From: a virus
IMG/VR virus record: IMGVR_UViG_3300037246_001792
Location: 1 to 23,071 of that record
Reading direction: 5' to 3' (one strand)
DNA: 23,071 nt
The notes under the pieces are model-generated. The model worked only from the letters and a program-made list of their open reading frames with translations. It was not told the DNA's origin and ran no database searches. Numbering within the stretch: the stretch's first letter is position 1; each line of letters opens with the position of its first letter. Below are positions 1 to 6,245 of the stretch, piece after piece. The translations under genes and the position numbers were made by a program.

Positions 1-1505
1 AAGATCAAATATTTGAAGGGATAAATAAACTCACTAAAGCTGTTAGCTCCACATTAGGGGCTAGCGGCAAGTGTGTTATCCTAGAAGATGATCAAGGAAA
101 ACCCATTATAACCAAAGATGGTGTAACTGTTGCGAATTCAATAGTATTATTAGATGCTGTTGAAAACATGGGTGCAACATTAATAAAAGAAGCTGCTAGA
201 AAAACTGTAGAAGAAGCTGGCGACGGCACAACTACGGCAACAGTATTAGCCCAGGCAATACTAGAAGAAGCAAGCAAAAAAGAAATTAATACTAGACAAC
301 TAAAAGAGGGTATTAATTCAGCTGTGAAAAAAGTTATAAAATATTTAGAAGATATTACTATAGATGTTACAGGCGATATGATTAATCAAGTTGCCACTAT
401 CTCTTCTAATAATGATTCAGAATTAGGTAAACTAATTGGTGGAGCATTTAAGAGTGTAGATAAAACCGGCGTCGTAATAATGGAAGAATCTAAAGACTTA
501 ACTTCATCAGTGGAGATCATTGATGGTATGCAGTATGATAGGCCTTTAAAGAGTTTACATTTTGTAACTGATCAAAACAAAGGTGTTGCTGAATTAAAAA
601 ATCCTCTTGTTCTAGTTGTTGAATCAAAAATAGAAAACATACGAAAAATACAAGGTGTATTAGAATATGTTATTAAAAAGAATAAACCTTTATTTATTAT
701 TGCCGACGTAGAACCTCAGGTTTTAGCTGCATTAGCAATGAATAAAATGAAGGGTAATATAAAAGTTTGTATTGTAGATGCTCCAGTATTTGGATTTACA
801 AAGAAAGAGAAGTTAAATGATTTAGCTTTAATGACTGGCGCTACTGTTATAAATGAAGATTTAGGTGATGATATGGATTTAATAGATCCTAGTCATTTAG
901 GGAAAGCTAAGAAAATAATTAGTAATAAAGAAAATACTATAATACAAGTAGAAGAAACTCCAGAAGCAGTAAAAGATTTGATTGAAGAAATTCAAGCAAA
1001 ACAAGCCATAGAGAAACTTCCTGCATACAAAGTAGCACATGAAAGAAGACTTGCGTTATTAGCTGCTAAAGTAGCCGTGGTTAAAGTAGGTGCTAACTCT
1101 GAAATCGAATTAAAAGAAAAGAGTGATAGAGTTGAAGATGCTATTTGTGCTACAAAAGCCGCAATAAAAGAAGGTATAGTACCTGGTGGAGGTATCGCAT
1201 TACTTAATGCTGCCGAATATATAGAAGAAAATAATGAAGCCGAGAAGATTTTAGCTCGCGCAGTACTTTCTCCTTATAAAATTATACTAGAAAACGCTGG
1301 ACTAGAACCAAAAATGCCAAAAAAGCATGGTTTTGGAATAGATGTGGTTACAGGAAATATGGTAAATATGATTGATAATGGAATTATAGATCCATTATTA
1401 GTAACAAAAAGTGCATTATTAAATGCGGCTTCTGTGGCAACTACTATCTTATCAACTGATTGTATAATAAATAATATTAGATTACATGAAGGCGATAGGA
1501 AATAA
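1..1505 (+). CDS. groEL: Phage-encoded 60-kDa chaperonin (GroEL), 5'-truncated by window edge
   Basis: ATP-driven folding chamber; in phages it usually helps fold capsid or other virion proteins. The frame is open from base 3, so the gene begins upstream; by recalled alignment about 13 N-terminal residues are missing. Visible landmarks are the ITKDGVTVA segment (bases about 108-134), the nucleotide-binding GDGTTTAT signature (about 219-242), the EGMQ-like apical entry (here DGMQYDR), the RVEDAICATKAA segment with the catalytic Asp (codon 1137-1139, equivalent to E. coli D398), PGGG after it, and NMIDNGIIDP near the C terminus. About 500 residues are visible. The C-terminal Gly-Gly-Met tail of bacterial GroEL is absent; the protein ends in a charged IRLHEGDRK. 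In the apical substrate/GroES-binding groove, positions I align with E. coli Y199 and Y203 are L and H, while F204 is kept. The last 20 bases overlap groES, so the two are translationally coupled. Identity is very secure. Confidence 0.96.
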   Translation, partial: DQIFEGINKLTKAVSSTLGASGKCVILEDDQGKPIITKDGVTVANSIVLLDAVENMGATLIKEAARKTVEEAGDGTTTATVLAQAILEEASKKEINTRQLKEGINSAVKKVIKYLEDITIDVTGDMINQVATISSNNDSELGKLIGGAFKSVDKTGVVIMEESKDLTSSVEIIDGMQYDRPLKSLHFVTDQNKGVAELKNPLVLVVESKIENIRKIQGVLEYVIKKNKPLFIIADVEPQVLAALAMNKMKGNIKVCIVDAPVFGFTKKEKLNDLALMTGATVINEDLGDDMDLIDPSHLGKAKKIISNKENTIIQVEETPEAVKDLIEEIQAKQAIEKLPAYKVAHERRLALLAAKVAVVKVGANSEIELKEKSDRVEDAICATKAAIKEGIVPGGGIALLNAAEYIEENNEAEKILARAVLSPYKIILENAGLEPKMPKKHGFGIDVVTGNMVNMIDNGIIDPLLVTKSALLNAASVATTILSTDCIINNIRLHEGDRK

Positions 1506-1746
1506 CTTAATTATAAAAAAAATAGGAGAATCTAACCAAAAAACTAAAGGTGGGCTAATCTTAACTGAAAAACAACGTGAAGACATTCGGTTTCAACAAG
1601 CTCAAGTAATAGAAATAGGTGATTCTGTGGTAGCAGTTAAACAAAATGATATAATTTATTTTGATAAATCTGCAGCACATAAAATTGAAATTGAAAAAGA
1701 ACCATATCATGTCATTAGACAAGAGAATGTGGTCGTTGTTTTATGA
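1486..1746 (+). CDS. groES: Co-chaperonin GroES
   Basis: An 86-aa lid for the GroEL chamber. The order of elements matches GroES: first strand NLIIKKI (residues 7-13), a mobile-loop region (about 14-29) containing the GGLIL tripeptide-plus-hydrophobics that docks on GroEL, then QAQVIEIG, a KQNDIIYFD strand corresponding to VGDIVIF, and a C-terminal strand ending VVVVL. It is about 10 residues shorter than E. coli GroES, mainly in the middle loops. The start overlaps the groEL end by 20 bp in another frame, and its TGA stop overlaps the next ATG (ATGA). This gives a tight groEL-groES-downstream operon, in the reverse of the usual bacterial groES-groEL order. The start is fixed by the first strand beginning only six residues after the Met. 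Confidence 0.92.
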   Translation: MKAIGNNLIIKKIGESNQKTKGGLILTEKQREDIRFQQAQVIEIGDSVVAVKQNDIIYFDKSAAHKIEIEKEPYHVIRQENVVVVL

Positions 1747-2189
1747 AAAGGCTAGAAGCAAGAGACCTGAAAGAGATGAACTTGTTAAAACATTACCGTA
1801 TAATACGCAAATGGGCTTCCAAAAACAACGGCTTAACTGATGCAGAAATAGAATTATTAATTTATCTAGACTGCATAGAACTGTTTACAAGAAAAGACTT
1901 TGAAGCAGGAGTATATTCTTTTAGTTGGAATAACAGAAGATGGGGTAAATTAATTCAAGATGATTGGATTCAAGTGTGGCGCTATAGAAATAGAACTACA
2001 CAGAAATACAACATATATAAAATTTCATTTAAAGGTAAACAACTTATTAACAGAATGTATAGGATAATGTTAGGAGAAGAAGATATACCTACAAGTGAAC
2101 GTAGAAATAAATTAATAGCGGGTAATACTTATACTGATAAGGTTTTAACTTATGCTATTTATAATGTAAATAAAGATAAAAACCGTTAA
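1743..2189 (+). CDS. Small winged-helix (MarR-like) DNA-binding protein, putative
   Basis: A basic 148-aa protein coupled to groES by an ATGA overlap. Predicted order: a long N-terminal helix (about residues 8-28), a short helix starting LTDAEIELLIYL (31-42), a segment around FTRKDF that could be the helix before the recognition helix, then WNNRRWGKLIQDDWIQVWR (62-80) as a recognition helix leading into a beta wing (VWRYRN...YNIYKIS, 78-95), and a final amphipathic helix KGKQLINRMYRIMLG (97-111). This is the order expected of a MarR-type winged helix. I see no catalytic motif. Position after the chaperonins suggests a regulator of late or virion genes, but it could also be a structural DNA-binding protein. 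The fold call is inferred from the pattern only. Confidence 0.55.
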   Translation: MKRLEARDLKEMNLLKHYRIIRKWASKNNGLTDAEIELLIYLDCIELFTRKDFEAGVYSFSWNNRRWGKLIQDDWIQVWRYRNRTTQKYNIYKISFKGKQLINRMYRIMLGEEDIPTSERRNKLIAGNTYTDKVLTYAIYNVNKDKNR

Positions 2190-2191
2190 AT

Positions 2192-2554
2192 ATGGGATTA
2201 TTAGGAAAATTTGTCAAAGGTAGATTAAGAAAAAAACTTGGCATTACAAAAATACAAAAATCACTTGATCAATTACCAGGACTCGTAGCTAGCGGTGATA
2301 ATAAGATAATAAAAGCCATTGAAGGCCTCAGCGATGAGGGGGTTGAAGGTGAGCCAAATTTTAGTCAACAAGAAGGAATTACTAACACCGTAGATCCTAC
2401 AATGTCTAGTCCAGATATTGGAGGAGTACTTAACCCACCTACAACATTTGATCCAAATACTAAAGCCGCGGCTGCTGGAATGTTTGGGGAAACAATGGAA
2501 GGATCCTTTGATAGAAATATGGGAGGAGCGGAAGAATTAGAAGAATTAGGATAA
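2192..2554 (+). CDS. Unrecognised 120-aa protein, basic N terminus and acidic low-complexity C terminus
   Basis: I do not recognise this family. The N-terminal 25 residues are strongly basic and amphipathic (GKFVKGRLRKKLGITKIQK). The rest is Gly/Pro/Asp-rich and probably unstructured, ending in EELEELG. No Cys, no membrane segment and no enzyme motif is visible. The start lies two bases after the preceding stop. It belongs to the run of small charged proteins between the chaperonins and the lysis genes, but it lacks their SPLN motif. A virion-associated or DNA-binding role is possible from charge and position only. Confidence 0.6.
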   Translation: MGLLGKFVKGRLRKKLGITKIQKSLDQLPGLVASGDNKIIKAIEGLSDEGVEGEPNFSQQEGITNTVDPTMSSPDIGGVLNPPTTFDPNTKAAAAGMFGETMEGSFDRNMGGAEELEELG

Positions 2555-2567
2555 ACAAATAAAAATT

Positions 2568-2801
2568 ATGAAAAAATACAAATCACCACTTAAAATGATA
2601 GAAGACAAGTCTCATACACATGCTTCTAAAAACAATTCTGTAGGTATAGTTGGGGAATCTCAAATATGGGATGGTCCATTAGATCAAGATGGAAGAACAC
2701 ATGGGAAAGGTTGGAGCGCTGGGCTTTATGGAATGAAGCTAAAATTAGGAGCTGTTCCTTATACACCAGGTCCAATAACACAAATTGCAAAAGGAAAATA
2801 A
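2568..2801 (+). CDS. Small KSPL-motif protein (77 aa), unknown function
   Basis: A 77-aa basic protein opening MKKYKSPLKMIEDKS, so a KSPL motif sits at residues 5-8, as in the 59-aa protein at 3708. The middle is Gly/His-rich (SHTHASKN, then DGRTHGKGWSAGLYG), and the C terminus has a Pro-rich PYTPGPITQIAKGK. It has no hydrophobic core that would make a stable globule, so it is probably a short bound or unstructured protein. An AT-only leader (AAATAAAAATT) precedes the ATG. The next gene starts two bases after its stop. An overlapping frame extends leftward from the next gene through this one, but this frame carries the family motif at its start. Function unknown; it belongs to the shared-motif set. 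Confidence 0.7.
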   Translation: MKKYKSPLKMIEDKSHTHASKNNSVGIVGESQIWDGPLDQDGRTHGKGWSAGLYGMKLKLGAVPYTPGPITQIAKGK

Positions 2802-2803
2802 TT

Positions 2804-3703
2804 ATGCCATACAAACAAGGAAGAAATCCAATTTCAAGAAAAAATTCTCCATTAAACGCAAGAAATCCGTTTAGTAGAGTATCACCATTAAGCATGAAGG
2901 CTGAAGATGGTCAATCTCATAAAGAATTAAGAAAAGCCGATAAGTTAAAAGAACATAAAGCTGAAATGCATAGTAAAGGTAGAGATCCAGAGCAAGTAGA
3001 CGCACAGAGAGAAGAAGATAATACTCAAGCAGCTAATCAACCTATGGGCCCTGAGAGAAGATCATCTCAATCTCCTTTACATTCTCATGAAGAAAAAGTA
3101 AAACAAATAGAAGCAAAAATTAAGGCACTAAAAAAGCGATATGGAGAGGCAGATTTTTATGAAAGAAAAGATGTTCAAGCATTGTTTAAACAAAAAACAG
3201 CAGCTGAAGAGTCTCACAAAGAAGGAGGTCCTTCAAGAAAATCTTCATCACCTGTTAAGGCAAAGTGTCCAGAAGGGTGGACGCTAAATCCAGACAAAAA
3301 GGGAAAACCGTGTCTTCCACCAGAAGATAGAAAAGATATACCGAAAAAGGGAGAAAGACTAGCTCCATCAAGAAAATCTAGCTCTCCATTAAATGAGGAC
3401 GAAGTTGAGTCACCAGAAAAAAAAGATAAAGTTGAAGCAGTAAATGAAATTAAAAAAGAAGAGAAGAGTGATGGCGGAAAAGTTGAAAAAATAGAAACAA
3501 AAGAAAAAGCTGATACTACACCAAAGCCAAAATCTCGTAGAGAAAAGAAAATAGATAAAGCTGAAAAATCAGGGAAAACTAGAAAAGCTAGGAGATTAAA
3601 AGGTAGAGAAGAAAGAAAGAAAGTAAGAAAACAAAGAAAAGAAGGTAAAATAAGTAGAAGTCAAAAAACCTACGCTATAAAAGAAAGTAGAAAAAATCAA
3701 TAA
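2804..3703 (+). CDS. SPLN-repeat, lysine/arginine-rich virion-type protein (299 aa)
   Basis: Highly charged and probably mostly disordered. The frame stays open upstream to 2666, but the ATG at 2804 is chosen because it follows the previous stop by two bases and gives the leader MPYKQGRNPISRKNSPLN, nearly the same as those of the proteins at 5260 and 5486. Motif copies lie at residues 10-18 (ISRKNSPLN), 23-30 (FSRVSPLS), 84-92 (ERRSSQSPL), 143-152 (PSRKSSSPVK) and 188-197 (PSRKSSSPLN), with a degenerate ISRSQ at 283-287. A helix-forming stretch occupies about 95-135. A two-cysteine CPEGW...KPC unit lies at 155-170. Residues about 243-299 are very rich in Lys and Arg (REKKIDKAEKSGKTRKARR and onward), suited to binding nucleic acid. 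I infer an internal virion or DNA-associated protein. No enzyme domain is visible. Confidence 0.75.
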   Translation: MPYKQGRNPISRKNSPLNARNPFSRVSPLSMKAEDGQSHKELRKADKLKEHKAEMHSKGRDPEQVDAQREEDNTQAANQPMGPERRSSQSPLHSHEEKVKQIEAKIKALKKRYGEADFYERKDVQALFKQKTAAEESHKEGGPSRKSSSPVKAKCPEGWTLNPDKKGKPCLPPEDRKDIPKKGERLAPSRKSSSPLNEDEVESPEKKDKVEAVNEIKKEEKSDGGKVEKIETKEKADTTPKPKSRREKKIDKAEKSGKTRKARRLKGREERKKVRKQRKEGKISRSQKTYAIKESRKNQ

Positions 3704-3707
3704 TTTT

Positions 3708-3887
3708 ATGAAAAAGTCACCATTACAAATGTTAGGTCTTAATAAAAAAAAGAAACCAACTACTCAACCCCCATTAACAGAGGAAGAAAAGAGAAGATTG
3801 CATGCAGTATCTTCAGTAAATTATGGTAAAGTAGTTTCTTCAGGTGGTGTTGATTTGGGAATAATAAAAAACAAAAAAAATAAATAA
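3708..3887 (+). CDS. KSPL-motif microprotein (59 aa)
   Basis: A short gene with the same compact spacing as its neighbours: ATG four bases after the upstream stop (leader AATTTT) and TAA eleven bases before the next start. The product begins MKKSPLQMLGLNKKKK, placing KSPL at residues 3-6, very like MKKYKSPLKM in the 77-aa protein at 2568. A Pro/Glu-rich linker (PTTQPPLTEEEKRR) follows, then a small uncharged segment VSSVNYGKVVSSGGVDLG and a basic tail. Codon use matches the neighbours. Function unknown; it is supported mainly by context and the shared N-terminal motif. Confidence 0.65.
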   Translation: MKKSPLQMLGLNKKKKPTTQPPLTEEEKRRLHAVSSVNYGKVVSSGGVDLGIIKNKKNK

Positions 3888-3898
3888 AAAAGTAAATC

Positions 3899-4852
3899 AT
3901 GATAATAAATCCAAGCACATTAACAAATGGATTAAGAGTTGTACCAAGTGATAAAATAAATATTCCAGGCTCAACTTTAAGATTCTCTGGAACGTGTAAT
4001 GCAAATACAGCTAATAAACTAGTTGATACAACCAGACCGTTACAGATAAATCCTACACGAGGTAGTTTCGTACAATCTTTAGAAGCAGCACCAAGTCAGG
4101 GTCAAGTTGCGGATCAAGGAGTACAAGTAGGTGATGTAGTATATAACACAACTGACTGGACGGTAGGACTTGTTAAAGCTGTTGATAGTGCGGTACAATT
4201 AAGCATTATGGACGCTGATGGTATAGATTTAGATTTATTTCCTGCAGGAACTGAAAATTATTCAATTTACCAAGCTAATGGTCTTTATAGAGTTCCAACT
4301 GGATCTTATGGATTTAGATTAGATGCTGGTGTAACTTTATCTAATATAAGTACAAATACCTCAGCTGGATTTAGCAATGCTGTTGATCAAGCAATTGTTC
4401 CATCTGGAGGAACTTATATAGATGCAATGACTCCAGGAAGAGGTGCTACATTTACGGCAACCACTGTTGGTGGTGCTGTTACAAATGTAAAAGTAGTAGC
4501 GGTAAGTACTTATAGTTTAACAGATCTTGAAGGTTTGACACTTGTATTTAATACTGCAGCTATTGAAGCAGCTTTCGGTGGTGGTGGTACAGGTGCTGTA
4601 ACTGTTACAATTGGTAACGTAGCATCAGGCGATGAAGAAGAAATTGTTGGAAGTGATTCAACTGGACAACCAAAAGCTTTCCAAATTTGGAACGGAGAAA
4701 CTACAGACGATATAGATGTAGGGGTTATTACAGCAGGCGGTGATGATATAATTATATCTAAATTACCAGCCGGAACAATGTCTCCTTTAGCAGTGATTAG
4801 AGTAAAATCTACAGGTACAACTGCTAGTAAAATAATATACGCATATTCATAA
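3899..4852 (+). CDS. Beta-rich virion or decoration/fibre-like protein (317 aa)
   Basis: Rich in Gly, Thr, Val, Ala and Asp and poor in Lys, unlike the charged proteins around it, as expected of a beta-sandwich virion protein. The N-terminal part has a VGDVVYNTTDWTVGLVKAVDS unit (about residues 77-97) and SIYQ near 122-125. The middle (about 169-240) is a Gly-rich module: GGTYIDAMTPGRGATFTAT, then GGAVTNVKVV, then GGGGTGAVTVTIG. Similar modules appear in the giant tail protein at 18426. The C-terminal domain (about 258-317) ends IIYAYS, with strands around DIIISKLPAG and LAVIRVKS, reminiscent of decoration or head-fibre C-terminal domains. No signal peptide. Role inferred as capsid decoration, fibre or tail accessory. 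Its location among the SPLN proteins suggests that the block is virion-related. Confidence 0.6.
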   Translation: MIINPSTLTNGLRVVPSDKINIPGSTLRFSGTCNANTANKLVDTTRPLQINPTRGSFVQSLEAAPSQGQVADQGVQVGDVVYNTTDWTVGLVKAVDSAVQLSIMDADGIDLDLFPAGTENYSIYQANGLYRVPTGSYGFRLDAGVTLSNISTNTSAGFSNAVDQAIVPSGGTYIDAMTPGRGATFTATTVGGAVTNVKVVAVSTYSLTDLEGLTLVFNTAAIEAAFGGGGTGAVTVTIGNVASGDEEEIVGSDSTGQPKAFQIWNGETTDDIDVGVITAGGDDIIISKLPAGTMSPLAVIRVKSTGTTASKIIYAYS

Positions 4853-4879
4853 AAAATTAATAATTAAAAACAATAAGAA

Positions 4880-5257
4880 ATGGCACACCCAATTCACAAA
4901 CACATGCACACTCATATTACAAGAGATAATGTGAAGGCAGCAATTAAAGATGATAAAGCACATATCGACTATTTAAAAAGAGATGTACTAGATGATCAAA
5001 AATTTCATGCAAAAGATAAAGACGAAAAGCAAACAGCTGATGAAAAACATATATCTAAATTAGCAGGAGATATTAAACATGATGAGAAAAAAGAAGGAGT
5101 ATCAAGAAAAAGCTCCCCAGCTAATCAAAATGTTAAGGAAGAAGATGTTGTTCAAAAAGAAGCAACAGAAAGTAACGAAGGAGGATTTGGAACAGCTACA
5201 GAAGATTCAGAGGCTGTAATTGATTTTGAAAAAACTTTAAATACAAAAATAAATTAA
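4880..5257 (+). CDS. Charged SPLN-family protein with His-rich N terminus (125 aa)
   Basis: Starts MAHPIHKHMHTHITRDN with five His in the first twelve residues, a possible metal-binding patch. A long, charged, helix-forming segment follows (about 17-72, with regularly spaced DDKAHID, DQKFHAKDKDEK and DEKHISKL). Residues 73-83 are GVSRKSSPANQ, a clear variant of the SRKxSPLN motif in which L is replaced by A. The C terminus is acidic and Gly/Thr-rich. No enzymatic motif and no membrane segment. It is separated by two bases from the next SPLN gene. Its function is not known to me; I read it as one of the motif-tagged cargo or internal proteins. Confidence 0.65.
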   Translation: MAHPIHKHMHTHITRDNVKAAIKDDKAHIDYLKRDVLDDQKFHAKDKDEKQTADEKHISKLAGDIKHDEKKEGVSRKSSPANQNVKEEDVVQKEATESNEGGFGTATEDSEAVIDFEKTLNTKIN

Positions 5258-5259
5258 TC

Positions 5260-5475
5260 ATGGCATATACACAAAGTAACCCCATAAGTCGTAAAGCTTC
5301 CCCTTTAAATGAAGGAAAAGGCTGCGCAAAAGACGAAGGTGGAAAAGGCTGTATTGATAAAGACGAAAAAGGTTGGTTCATCTGGAATAATAAAAAAGGT
5401 GGTATCTTTAAAAGATGTGATAGCAAAGAAGATTGCGAAAAGATCTTAAGAGTACCAGCAGTTCACGGAGGATAA
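5260..5475 (+). CDS. SPLN-leader cysteine-containing small protein (71 aa)
   Basis: The leader MAYTQSNPISRKASPLN (residues 1-17) matches those of the proteins at 2804 and 5486 in position and sequence. Behind it sits a compact unit of about 50 residues with four Cys (22, 31, 53, 59; spacing C-x8-C-x21-C-x5-C) and an aromatic core GWFIWNNKKGGIFKRC. This pattern fits a small metal- or disulfide-stabilised domain displayed after a tag. There is no signal peptide, so if it folds in the cytoplasm zinc is more likely than disulfides. Start chosen because the leader begins exactly at the ATG. Function unknown. Confidence 0.7.
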   Translation: MAYTQSNPISRKASPLNEGKGCAKDEGGKGCIDKDEKGWFIWNNKKGGIFKRCDSKEDCEKILRVPAVHGG

Positions 5476-5485
5476 AACACAATCT

Positions 5486-5917
5486 ATGCCTTATACACAA
5501 AATTGGGGTATTTCCCGATCACAATCTCCATTAAATAATAATGAGAGGAGGACTATAATGGAAGATCCTGTAGAAAAAGAAATTCCAGCGTTTGCTATAC
5601 CAGAAGTAGATGTTAATGCGGAAGATAAGGATATTATTAAACAAAATAACCAAGAAGCCGCTATGCAAGCTGCAAGTATTTCTGGTGGTGGTGGTTCTTT
5701 TTTAACAAAACAAGTTCTTAAAGAAGGAGTTAAAAAATATGTTGCCCCAGCAATTGGTAAAGCATTAGGAGTAATGGGAATGTTTTTCACATCTCAAAGT
5801 GCTCACGCTAGACCCCCAGGAGAAATGGTAGATGGGGAGTATATAAAATATAGTGATTTTGATAATCCAAAATGGGGTGAAACATCACATGGTAAAAGAT
5901 TTAGCAAGGAAAAATAA
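5486..5917 (+). CDS. SPLN-leader protein with C-terminal hydrophobic segment (143 aa)
   Basis: Opens MPYTQNWGISRSQSPLN, the third copy of the shared N-terminal leader. An acidic linker follows (about 26-60), then SGGGGSF, an amphipathic segment FLTKQVLKEGVKKYVAPAIG and a short hydrophobic stretch KALGVMGMFFTSQSAHA (about 88-104), too short for a confident membrane span. The C-terminal 40 residues are polar. A perfect GAGGAGG sits six bases before an in-frame internal ATG (codon 25, base 5558), so a shorter 119-aa form without the leader may also be made. SAHA followed by R resembles a signal-peptidase box but is not N-terminal, so I do not call export. Function unknown. Confidence 0.65.
   Translation: MPYTQNWGISRSQSPLNNNERRTIMEDPVEKEIPAFAIPEVDVNAEDKDIIKQNNQEAAMQAASISGGGGSFLTKQVLKEGVKKYVAPAIGKALGVMGMFFTSQSAHARPPGEMVDGEYIKYSDFDNPKWGETSHGKRFSKEK
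5545..5560 (+). promoter_or_regulatory. Strong internal Shine-Dalgarno plus in-frame ATG
   Basis: GAGGAGG at 5545-5551 lies six bases upstream of ATG 5558-5560, in frame with the 143-aa protein. Almost no other gene here has such a site; most have A/T-only leaders. It would let ribosomes make a 119-aa product lacking the SPLN leader. The same bases also encode Glu-Arg-Arg, so the match could be coincidental. Confidence 0.4.
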
Positions 5918-5920
5918 ATT

Positions 5921-6241
5921 ATGGCATTTAAATTAGAACCACCATTTAAAAAAAGACCTCCGGTATATGAGAGAGAATTAGAAGAAGGCTGTTTGGGTAA
6001 AGGTAATAAAAATGGCACTATATTAATAGCTGATGATTTGCCACAGGAAGATCATGAAAGTATTATAGACCATGAAGAAATTCATATAGATCAAATTAAA
6101 AGGGGAGATTTAGATTATGATGATGAAAATGTATATTGGAAAGGGAAAGCTTATCCAAGATCTAAAATGAAAGAAGGTGCTCCAAATTTACCATGGGAAA
6201 AAGAAGCATACGATAAAACTGATAATTTCGAAAAATTATAA
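5921..6241 (+). CDS. Small HExxH zinc-metallopeptidase-like protein (106 aa)
   Basis: HEEIH at residues 51-55 fits the HExxH zinc-binding helix, preceded by the hydrophobic/acidic run ESIIDHEEIHIDQI. A third-ligand candidate is the Glu in PWEKEAYD (E95), about 40 residues downstream, as in gluzincin-type minimal peptidases. ILIADD before the helix could form the edge strand. At 106 aa it is a minimal catalytic core with no signal peptide or cell-wall-binding domain. It lies two genes upstream of a holin, so a lysis or virion-associated peptidase role is reasonable but inferred. Alternatively it is a processing protease for virion proteins or a non-catalytic relative. The motif is directly visible; the substrate is unknown. 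Confidence 0.6.
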   Translation: MAFKLEPPFKKRPPVYERELEEGCLGKGNKNGTILIADDLPQEDHESIIDHEEIHIDQIKRGDLDYDDENVYWKGKAYPRSKMKEGAPNLPWEKEAYDKTDNFEKL

Positions 6242-6245
6242 TTAA

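Noticed and set aside
2666-2803. N-terminal extension of the 299-aa protein (start at 2666)
   Set aside because: The extra 46 codons overlap the 77-aa KSPL gene almost entirely, and the ATG at 2804 gives the leader shared with two other proteins right after the preceding stop.
5760-5815. Signal peptide/cleavage site (SAHA then R) in the 143-aa protein
   Set aside because: The hydrophobic stretch lies near residue 90 and even an internal start at codon 25 leaves it far from the N terminus.
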